Shown piece after piece: positions 16,327-23,817 of a DNA stretch of 64,000 nucleotides. The notes under the pieces are model-generated. The model was not told where the DNA came from. It made no database searches and was given only the letters and a program-made list of their open reading frames with translations. The position numbers were made by a program, and so were the translations under genes. How positions within the stretch are numbered: position 1 is the stretch's first letter; every line of letters begins with the position of its first letter. The stretch is from Nocardia asteroides (GTDB lineage Bacteria > Actinomycetota > Actinomycetes > Mycobacteriales > Mycobacteriaceae). The DNA is taken from positions 6,014,001 to 6,078,000 of the forward strand of contig CP082844.1 of assembly GCA_019930625.1 (NCBI GenBank). Reading direction: 5' to 3'.

Positions 16327-16587
16327 CTAGGCCGCGAGCTTGGGCACGAACCGGTACGTGAACCACGGCCGCCGGGGGAACTCCGGCTTGTCGATCCTGA
16401 TCAGGTACTCCTCCTCGCCGTCGAAGGAGGGGTGCCTCAACCGAAGCGTTTCCTGCAAGACGGCGTCAGCTGGAAACTCTTTGGCTAACAGTCGTTTCCA
16501 TTCAGGATTTGCGGAGCAAACATCGAGAATCTCGTCATATCGGCCCGGTTCGAATAGCGCTTTCCCGGTCAGGTGTATGCCGACCAC
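16327..16587 (-). CDS. Hypothetical protein, possibly truncated
   Basis: An 86-residue frame starting at GTG 16587 (VVGIHLTGKALFEPGRYDEI) and continuing DVCSANPEWKRLLAKEFPAD, LRHPSFDGEEEYLIRIDKPE, PRRPWFTYRFVPKLA. It reads as a real protein with a good hydrophobic pattern. The frame stays open upstream into the rtcB remnant without another start codon, so the N-terminus may have been cut. No family recognised. Confidence 0.5.
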   Translation of the reverse strand: MVGIHLTGKALFEPGRYDEILDVCSANPEWKRLLAKEFPADAVLQETLRLRHPSFDGEEEYLIRIDKPEFPRRPWFTYRFVPKLAA

Positions 16588-16639
16588 GAGGCCGTGGGCG
16601 TAGGTGCAGACAGTTAGTCGGCGGCTCGGGCGCTTGACG

Positions 16640-17054
16640 CGGCACGACTATCACGAGGTTTCTGCCACCACAACGACGTCGCCGAGGAGATCATCGACGA
16701 CGTGCCGATGCTCGTCACCAGGAAAGGCGCAGTCCGGGCGGGCGCCGGGGATCTTGCCTTGATCCCCGGTTCGATGGGCACCCGCTCGTATGTGGTGCGC
16801 GGCAAGGGAAATCCGCCTCATTCCAGTCCGCCTCGCACGGTGCGGGCCGCCGGATGAGCCGGACCGCAGCGAAGAAGCAGTTCACCGGCGCCGATCTGAT
16901 CGCCCAGACCGAGGGCGTCGAGTCCCGCAAGGACGCTGGCGTGGTCGACGAGATCCCCGCCGCCTACAAGGACATCGACCAGGTCATCGCCGCCCAAGCC
17001 AACCTGATCGACGTCGTGGCGACCCTGCGCCAAGTCCTGTGCGTGAAGGGCTGA
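16640..17054 (+). pseudogene. rtcB: RtcB RNA ligase, C-terminal remnant with frameshift
   Basis: The C-terminal third of RtcB is recognisable: CHHNDVAEE (active-site histidine region), VTRKGAVRAGAGDLALIPGS, MGTRSYVVRGKGN, then after a one-base loss near 16812-16816 the other frame gives ASFQSASHGAGRRMSRTAAK, DAGVVDEIPAAYKDIDQVI and a final VLCVKG, a textbook RtcB end. GAGRRMSR carries the histidine (SHGAGR) that takes GMP. Everything upstream of CHHN is missing. RtcB joins 3'-phosphate or cyclic phosphate RNA ends to 5'-OH ends; this copy is dead. The stop is followed by the nucleotidyltransferase relic at 17057. Confidence 0.8.
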
Positions 17055-17056
17055 GC

Positions 17057-17205
17057 ATGAATTTCCTCCTCGAACGCGTCGTCGGATCAACCGCATTCGG
17101 CCTGGCCACGCCCGACAGCGACATCGACTACGCCGGGTCTACATCGGATCCACCGCGAACCTGCTCAGCCTGTACCCGTGGTCGCAGGAGCGCGCGCCAC
17201 AGTAA
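17057..17205 (+). pseudogene. RtcB-associated nucleotidyltransferase, 5' fragment
   Basis: ATG 17057 starts MNFLLERVVGSTAFGLATPD followed by SDIDYAG, the GS...DxD motif of the minimal nucleotidyltransferase (Pol beta superfamily) that often follows rtcB in actinobacterial RNA-repair loci. Near 17138 the frame breaks; the next frame continues VYIGSTANLLSLYPWSQERA and soon meets TAA at 17203-17205. The rest of the gene is absent. With the rtcB remnant it marks a decayed RNA-repair operon. Confidence 0.65.
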
Positions 17206-17578
17206 AGGGGGCGACAGCGTCGACGCCGCGTTTCGATGTGCCACTGCCCTCCCGCCGGGCTTCTGTCTCCCGCCGTATGACGTCTTCCCAGAGCGTGTGC
17301 CTCAGCACGAAGCTTGATGAAGTTTCGACCTGTGTTCCATAGGCAACAAGATCGGATAGATTCTCACCCCGTTTTAGGTATTTCCTTCACAGCGCATCTG
17401 CGACGCGATCGCTCAAGTAGACTATGCTATTTCGCGTATCCTCATACCTTATTTCTCGCTTCCTCTACCTGAAATATTGTAAACTCTACCGTTTCTTTCA
17501 CTTGCTTGAGATCGCGGGGATCGATCTCATGCTCTCCGATCCTCAATCTCGAAAATTGGCCAATTATTATTGCAATTG
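17206..17578. other. AT-rich non-coding stretch
   Basis: From about 17320 to 17580 the base composition falls sharply compared with the rest of the window, with runs such as TATGCTATTTC and AATTATTATTGCAATTG. A minus-strand frame ending at 17442 has a plausible helical tail (DLKQVKETVEFTIFQVEEAR) but no start outside the patatin gene. It may be the 3' flank of the patatin gene as imported from a lower-GC donor, or carry a promoter. Confidence 0.45.
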
Positions 17579-18547
17579 CTAAGTGGTGAGCCTGTGCTTT
17601 GCGACGTACCGCTCGAAATTCCACGCGGGACGTCCATCTCCTCCATCCATGAACTTTGTGGCGGCGGCACGACCGTTCGTGTAAAGCAGGTTCTGATTTT
17701 CCTCGGAGAGGTCGAAGTCGGTAGCCTTTACTGTGCCGGTGTCGACGAATATTGTCCGATCGATAACGGATGGATCGTCTAGATGCATGCGATCATAGAA
17801 GCCGGTCATTGTGTCCAGCATCGCCCGACCCATGCTGATGACATTCGTTACTTTGTTGATGCTTCCCTGTGCTGCACCGGGCCTGGCAGAGAGCTTGATT
17901 CCGATTGTTGGCCACTTCGGTTCGACACCGCTTGGTGCGTCGAAAACGCCGATGGGAAAGTTCGAGAGTAGACCACCATCGACGAGCCAAGACTTCTCGC
18001 CGGCAGCGGTGTCCCACCGCACCGGGGTATAGAAGAACGGAATCGACATCGAAGCCCGCACCGCCTCAGAAACATGCTGTGCGCCGGGATCGCGTCCGTA
18101 GCAGTCGTATTGCCAGGGCAACCGGCGGAGGGAGCCCTGGCTGATATCTGAGGCCATAACGACGAGTCGATATCTCTCGGCAGGAGGCAGGTTGGTGTCA
18201 TTGTACTCGAAGTTTGCGAAGGTGCGCATATTTCGCGCTGCGAGAATCTCGTCAAGCCAATTCCTTAGGTAGTTGCCGCGGAATATACCTTGCTTGAACA
18301 GCAGTCCGAGCGCCTTGCCGGCGGCGAACCGGTCGGTGAAGTCGCCGTCTCTGAATTTCCGATAGTCCACGGACTGCATAATGTTGACGAGCTCCTTAGC
18401 AGATAGTCCCGCAGCAACGAGGGTGCCAATGATCGAGCCGGCCGATGTCCCCGCAATCCGCCTGAACTTATACCCATGCTCCTCAAGCACCTCGATGGCG
18501 CCCACAAGCGCGATACCAGTGAGCAGCGGAGGACGCAGATCGCGCAA
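17579..18547 (-). CDS. Patatin-like phospholipase, N-terminus truncated
   Basis: A 322-residue frame with the patatin core. The nucleophile serine lies in AGTSAGS (about residue 35), preceded by ALVGAIEVLEEHGYKFRRI. The dyad aspartate is in LVDGGLLSNFPIGVF (about residue 190). Patatins cleave acyl chains from membrane lipids; bacterial ones serve as effectors of defence and secretion systems. The usual opening strand and glycine-rich oxyanion loop (LxxxGGGxxG) is missing: the frame begins at TTG 18547 with LRPPLLTGIALVG, so sequence before TGIALVG is foreign. Without the oxyanion loop the enzyme is probably inactive. The broken end marks a recombination junction near 18530. Confidence 0.7.
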   Translation of the reverse strand: MRDLRPPLLTGIALVGAIEVLEEHGYKFRRIAGTSAGSIIGTLVAAGLSAKELVNIMQSVDYRKFRDGDFTDRFAAGKALGLLFKQGIFRGNYLRNWLDEILAARNMRTFANFEYNDTNLPPAERYRLVVMASDISQGSLRRLPWQYDCYGRDPGAQHVSEAVRASMSIPFFYTPVRWDTAAGEKSWLVDGGLLSNFPIGVFDAPSGVEPKWPTIGIKLSARPGAAQGSINKVTNVISMGRAMLDTMTGFYDRMHLDDPSVIDRTIFVDTGTVKATDFDLSEENQNLLYTNGRAAATKFMDGGDGRPAWNFERYVAKHRLTT

Positions 18548-19237
18548 CTGACGGCGCCAGTCCCGCCCGAACGATGCCGGTCACTCAACGCCCGCGCACG
18601 GCACAGACGGCAGGGTGATTTCCCGCGGTAGCGCCCCGCCTTCGGCCGCACGCCCGCTGTCACCACCCAGGACATCGCGACCACCGTGACAACGGCGTCC
18701 GGTTGTGCTGGAGGACGAGGTCCGCGTCAGGTCTCCGGCCGCACCGCGCGCCGACGGCATCGCCACCCTGGCGGGTCCGCTCGAGCGCGTCGCCGAGCAG
18801 GGCGATGGCGTGCGGCGGTCGTCGTCTCCAATCGACCGACCTCCGCCTCGTACGCGGCTACCGCGGCGTGGCGACGTCTTGGGCGATGCGTCACCTGCGT
18901 AACTTCGCCAGCTTCATGGCGCATACCTCCGCCAGGTGATCGTCGTAGTCGACGGCGGACGGCCTGTGCAGTACGAACCCATCGCCCACCGAGCGGCTAA
19001 CGCACTAGTGTCACCCCAGTGGATGGCGACAGCCGACGGTCAGAGGTCGTTGATGAATTGGCAGTGACGGTTTCTCCCTATGCTGGCCTTGATCGGGAGG
19101 TAGTTAGCTTTCCTCCACGTAGAATCTTGGGTCGGTCGGTGTCAACCCAGCGGCGGAAATAGAACGCCGAAACGTCGAGGAGCGTGGGCTTCGGTTATGG
19201 CGGCTATGTCTGCGTCACCATCGTCGGGCGCGGCGCG
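18548..19237. other. Unrecognised stretch upstream of the STAND gene
   Basis: About 690 bases. The left part continues the junction that cut the patatin gene. Open frames on both strands are arginine-rich and unlike proteins. The right part (about 19000-19237) should hold the promoter of the large gene that follows; no clear -35/-10 pair stands out. Confidence 0.4.
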
Positions 19238-22200
19238 ATGACCGCGCTTCGCGGCGGGGCGGCCGACAAGGCGGGAAACGAGTACGAGGACCTCTGGACG
19301 GCGATCCGCGTCGCGGACCTCTTGCACGGCCAAGCACATCGAATCAGATTGGAACCGCCGGGCGACGCCGGCGTCGGGATCGAGTTCGAAGTAGACGTCG
19401 CGGGTAGGACATGGGGCGAGCAAACGAAGAACGTCGCCACCACATGGACGATCGCCCGACTCAAGAAGGGCGACGCTAGCGGTCGGATCAGTGTCCTGGC
19501 AGGCGCGAAGCACCAGATCGAGCTTGGACGTGGATATCGGCTCATCACGTCGAGTACTGCAAACCCGCTTCTTGACCTCAGTAATCGGGCGCGAGCGACC
19601 CTGACGATCGCCGAGTTCAATGACCAACTAACTGAGGTGCTCCGGCCCGACTTCGCCACCATCGTCGAGTATTGGGCAGTCACCGAGGAAGTGGCGTGGC
19701 GACTTCTGAAGGACATCGTGGTGGAACATCACCCGACAGAACTGCTTCGACGGACCGTATGGCTTGCGTTCCGCACCCTCTACGCTGGCGACCCAAACGA
19801 TGTCCTCGATGCAGTCGGCCGCTTCTGCAGCGAGCATCGCCACGAGAATATTTCGGCGCCCCAGGTCGCCGCATTCCTCAAGCCAAGGTTTATCGAGCGT
19901 CTCCTCGCTGGTGATGACACCGTTCGTCGAATGCTGCATCGCACGCTCGAACGTCACCAGCGGCGAGTGCAGCACGCGAAGCCGAGCTTCGGGTTCGTTC
20001 CACGTTCGGAAGCGCAGGCCATCATCGGCAAGCTGGACGACGTCGATAGCCCACAGATTGTGGTGGTCGACGGCCCAGCCGGCTACGGGAAGTCAGCGGT
20101 TGTTGCCGAGATCGCGTCGAGGTTGGATCAACGCGGATGGTTCGTAGCGGTCGCACGCATGGATACCGGCACCGCAATGCCGACGTCCGACCATCTAGGC
20201 GAGCAGATGGGTCTGCCCGAATCTCCATCGGTCCTGCTGGCAGGAGTGGCTGCTGGATTGCGTGGTCTGCTTGTCGTCGACCAACTCGACGCAGTGAGTT
20301 ACTTCAGCGGGCGAATGCCAGACAGCTTCGATGCCGTCGACGAGGTACGCGACGAACTCCAAAGGGTACCCAATCTCAAACTACTGCTTGTGGTCCGAAC
20401 CGTAGACTTGGAAAACGACCCACGACTGCGGTTCGTCCTTCACACCGAAGGCTTGGCGATCCGCCACACCCTGCAGAAGTTGAGCGCCGACCAGGTCCGC
20501 GAGCATCTTCGCCAACACGGTTGCCCCGTGCTGGCGGATGCGACAGTCGAACTCTTGTGCACCCCACTGCACTTCGCAGTGTTTTCCCACCTGTCCGAAG
20601 AAGCTCGTCGGCACTCCTATCGGACCCTGCAGGACCTCTATGACCGATTGACCACCGAAGCCAGACAGCGCGCCACCAACCGTGCAGGCCACATGAGCTG
20701 GGCGGCAATCACCTCCACCCTCGTCGCGTACATGAGCGAGCAGCAGACCCTGGAAGCACCACGCGCGTTGCTCGACGAGTTTCCGCTCGAGGAAATCGCT
20801 GCCCTCGAGTCGGAAGCCATCCTTGTCGCCGAGGAACGCGGTGTTTCATTCTTCCACGAATCGTATTTCGACTACTTGTTCGCCCGCGCGTTCGCCACCC
20901 GAGGCGATGACCTCCACGAATTCCTGACCAACAGCAGCCAGTTCCTCTTCCGACGCGCCCAGACACGTCAAGTGGTCGAGTATCTCGCGGCACAAGATCG
21001 CCAGCGGTTCCGCGATGTCGTTACTCAGTTGCTTGGCTCACCGAGGATCCGATCGCATATCAAGCAGGTCGTCGTGGGTGTCCTTCGCCAGCTCACACCC
21101 ACAGCAACCGACTGGGATGCGCTCGAAGACATAGCGTGGAGCGAGGGGCCGATCGGTCGGTCTGTGCTGGGTCTGCTGTCCGCCCCACAGTGGTTCGATG
21201 CCGCTGACAACTCCGGCCGCTGGGAGGCGTGGCTTGCTGACCCCAACCGTGTAGAAGCCGCAGCACAGCAGTTGATCTCGGTAGCCACAGAACGAGGGCA
21301 GCGTGTCGCCGAGCTGTTTCGCCCCTACGTTGGTACGAATGAGGACTGGCGCCTGCGTCTCCGGACATTGATCTCCTGGTCTATGTGCCGGCCGTTGGTG
21401 CCGCTTGCGATCGAGCTGATCGAGGGAGGCCATGTTGATGATGCCCGCGGGCCCATCGCGGTCAACAGCGACTTCTGGTCGATTGTCGGTGCCTTGGAAG
21501 ACGACGACCCGGTTGGGGCCGCTCGACTTATCGGTGCCTATTTGAAACGTGGGCTGGCCCGCGCTCACGCCGATGGAGCATCCGACCCCTTTGCGTCGAA
21601 GCATCTCGCGCGACACTCCCAAGGCCATGACGTCATTCAGCATGTCGCCGAAAAGGTGCCCGAGCCTTTCATCCGCGAAGTTCTTCCGTTCATTGCCGAG
21701 CTCTCGAACATCCGCTTGCAGACCCAAACCCCTTCCCTCAGCCGCTGGGGCCGACCGCTCAAAAACGCCCGCACGGTGGACGATACGATCTTCGCGGCGG
21801 TCGAAAAGGCACTTCAGAGTCTGGCGATAAGCAACCCACAGGCGGCTTCGGAGGCAATCGGCCCATACCGAGGCGCAGCAAGCGAGGCACTCCGGTTCCT
21901 GGTGTGCAGAACGTTGACTGCATCGCCTGACTCCGATGATGCCATCGACTGGCTTATCGCCGATCAGCGCAACCTCATGCTCGGCTGGTACGACAGTCCA
22001 AGATACGCCTCTTACCAGCTCATCGCCGCCCATTCAGCGCGGTGCGCTGAGCAGCTTTGCAGGCAACTAGAGACAGAAATTCTCCGTGGCGACAAAGGAT
22101 TCAGACCTCACCATGGGCAAGTCGCCCTGCTGTATGGCATCGATCCCGAACGAATGAGCACTGCGGCTCGTCGTCGATTAGAGGAGCTGAAACGACTGTT

Positions 22201-23593
22201 CGTTGGACCGCCCCTGAGCCCCACACCCATTGTTGCGTCGTTCGTCGGCCCGCCGATTTCCAGCGACGCGTCCAAGCGGATGGGCGACAAAAACTGGCTA
22301 TCCGCGCTACGAAAGCACACCTCCGAGCACACCAGAGAGCGTAGCGGTGTCACCGTTGGAGGCGCATCGAATCTCGCGGTAGTGCTGGGTACCAGGGCAA
22401 ATGAAGACCCAGAGAGATTCGCTAGGCTAGCGCTGCAGTTCGACAGCAGTATCCCCATGACCGCGACCAAGCATGTCATTCAGAGTGTCGGCTCGAATAT
22501 CGACCCTGCTCTCTTCGCTCTACTCTGCGAGCACGCGCTAACAACCTACGGCGATGAGGTATCTCACGCTGTCTGCACAGCCATATCGGACTTCTCCGCG
22601 ATCGACGACCGCTTGATCTCGCTCATCGATCAACTCTCAACCTCCACCGATCCGAATCCCGAGCACACATCGGCTGACCTTCGTGATCTCTACATCACCG
22701 GCCTCCGCTCCACGCGCGGTACCGCCGCCCTCGCAGTTGCGGCCGCGCTATTCCAAGGTGCACAGCATCTCGACCGGCTCCTGACACTGGTCAGGCGACT
22801 CGCGAACGATCCTTCCGTAGCAGTCCGAACATGCGCTTCGCACGCTGTGGCAGCACTTCTCAACCACGACCAAGACGCCGCTCTGAATACCGCCGAGAGA
22901 CTATTCGATGCCCCGCTGATCGTGTTCGACACGCCCGCGACCGAACGGCTATTGACCTACTGCCTCTTGCGTTCACCGACTCGCTTCATCCCTCACCTTC
23001 AGCGTGCCCTCGAAGGACCCACCAGCATCGCCACACGCGCAGGCCGCGTATGGGCGGTGGCACACCACCGCGGCGCGATCGCCCATCCGATCAGCGAAGA
23101 TGTACGAACTCTGGCAACCCCCTCGCGGCTCGGAGCCGCGCAAGTACTGGCCGAAAACATCGCAGACAGCAGCCAAGAACTAACGGCGCTCTTCGCAGAT
23201 CCGGACCCGGATGTCAGGGAAGCCGCATCCGCAGGTCTGCGCAAACTCTCTGATGTGCAACCGAACTTGCAGGACGGATTGGTAGATGGCTTCCTCGCCA
23301 GACCGGCCTTCACTGAAAACATAGAGACGCTCATCGACGGCCTGGAGAACCTCGGGACAAGGTTGCCACGAGCAGCGCTTCAAGCCTGCGAGAAAGGAAT
23401 AGAAACGGCAGGCACTGGACTAGGCAGCCTTCAAGGGCGCGGCAGCTATGTCGGCAGAGAAATAACAACCATCGTGCTTCGCTTATATCGTCAAGCTGAC
23501 GAGATCACACGGACACGATGCCTTGACATCATCGATCGGCTATTCGACCTCAACGCATACGGTCTCGATAAGGCATTGGCTGAGGAACGGTAA
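19238..23593 (+). CDS. Avs-like STAND ATPase with restriction-like N-terminus
   Basis: A 1451-residue protein starting at ATG 19238 (MTALRGGAADKAGNEYEDLW); the frame opens at 19184. Residues 1-120 look like a Cap4/DUF4297-type PD-(D/E)xK nuclease: GG..A.KAG..YE near the start, acidic FEVDVAG, then EQTKN as the ExK-like strand (about residue 61). A STAND/NACHT ATPase follows: Walker A GPAGYGKSAV (about 279), Walker B LLVVDQLDAV (about 344), arginine-containing LLLVVRTVD, and FFHESYFDYLFARAFA closing the module (about 546). The rest, to 1451, is helical HEAT-like repeats, suitable as a sensor (for example DPDPDVREAASAGLRKL). This matches antiviral STAND (Avs) proteins, which recognise phage proteins and then degrade DNA. 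Orphan gene with no partner. Family inferred from motifs; substrate unknown. Confidence 0.75.
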   Translation: MTALRGGAADKAGNEYEDLWTAIRVADLLHGQAHRIRLEPPGDAGVGIEFEVDVAGRTWGEQTKNVATTWTIARLKKGDASGRISVLAGAKHQIELGRGYRLITSSTANPLLDLSNRARATLTIAEFNDQLTEVLRPDFATIVEYWAVTEEVAWRLLKDIVVEHHPTELLRRTVWLAFRTLYAGDPNDVLDAVGRFCSEHRHENISAPQVAAFLKPRFIERLLAGDDTVRRMLHRTLERHQRRVQHAKPSFGFVPRSEAQAIIGKLDDVDSPQIVVVDGPAGYGKSAVVAEIASRLDQRGWFVAVARMDTGTAMPTSDHLGEQMGLPESPSVLLAGVAAGLRGLLVVDQLDAVSYFSGRMPDSFDAVDEVRDELQRVPNLKLLLVVRTVDLENDPRLRFVLHTEGLAIRHTLQKLSADQVREHLRQHGCPVLADATVELLCTPLHFAVFSHLSEEARRHSYRTLQDLYDRLTTEARQRATNRAGHMSWAAITSTLVAYMSEQQTLEAPRALLDEFPLEEIAALESEAILVAEERGVSFFHESYFDYLFARAFATRGDDLHEFLTNSSQFLFRRAQTRQVVEYLAAQDRQRFRDVVTQLLGSPRIRSHIKQVVVGVLRQLTPTATDWDALEDIAWSEGPIGRSVLGLLSAPQWFDAADNSGRWEAWLADPNRVEAAAQQLISVATERGQRVAELFRPYVGTNEDWRLRLRTLISWSMCRPLVPLAIELIEGGHVDDARGPIAVNSDFWSIVGALEDDDPVGAARLIGAYLKRGLARAHADGASDPFASKHLARHSQGHDVIQHVAEKVPEPFIREVLPFIAELSNIRLQTQTPSLSRWGRPLKNARTVDDTIFAAVEKALQSLAISNPQAASEAIGPYRGAASEALRFLVCRTLTASPDSDDAIDWLIADQRNLMLGWYDSPRYASYQLIAAHSARCAEQLCRQLETEILRGDKGFRPHHGQVALLYGIDPERMSTAARRRLEELKRLFVGPPLSPTPIVASFVGPPISSDASKRMGDKNWLSALRKHTSEHTRERSGVTVGGASNLAVVLGTRANEDPERFARLALQFDSSIPMTATKHVIQSVGSNIDPALFALLCEHALTTYGDEVSHAVCTAISDFSAIDDRLISLIDQLSTSTDPNPEHTSADLRDLYITGLRSTRGTAALAVAAALFQGAQHLDRLLTLVRRLANDPSVAVRTCASHAVAALLNHDQDAALNTAERLFDAPLIVFDTPATERLLTYCLLRSPTRFIPHLQRALEGPTSIATRAGRVWAVAHHRGAIAHPISEDVRTLATPSRLGAAQVLAENIADSSQELTALFADPDPDVREAASAGLRKLSDVQPNLQDGLVDGFLARPAFTENIETLIDGLENLGTRLPRAALQACEKGIETAGTGLGSLQGRGSYVGREITTIVLRLYRQADEITRTRCLDIIDRLFDLNAYGLDKALAEER

Positions 23594-23817
23594 CTCAGCC
23601 GCCCCTAACAGCAGACGTTCTGGAGGACTGGTGCAGGGGTGCGGTGCTGTGCTCGTCGAGCCATCATCGCGTCAAGCCGGTTTCGGCGTCGATCGTGGGC
23701 GCGATGGCACCCTGATTGGGCCTCATACGCGTTCGGTCGTCAACCATTACATGCCGAACACACCGAAACATTGTGGACTCTCCGGTTTACGTAGGGCTCC
23801 GCCTCGGCTGTCGCCCG

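Noticed and set aside
18548..19000. Arginine-rich frames on both strands before the STAND gene
   Set aside because: Composition is that of random GC-rich DNA; no domain, start context or neighbour logic.
19142..19627. Minus-strand frame at the start of the STAND gene
   Set aside because: Overlaps the conserved N-terminal domain on the plus strand and has no motif or ribosome binding site.
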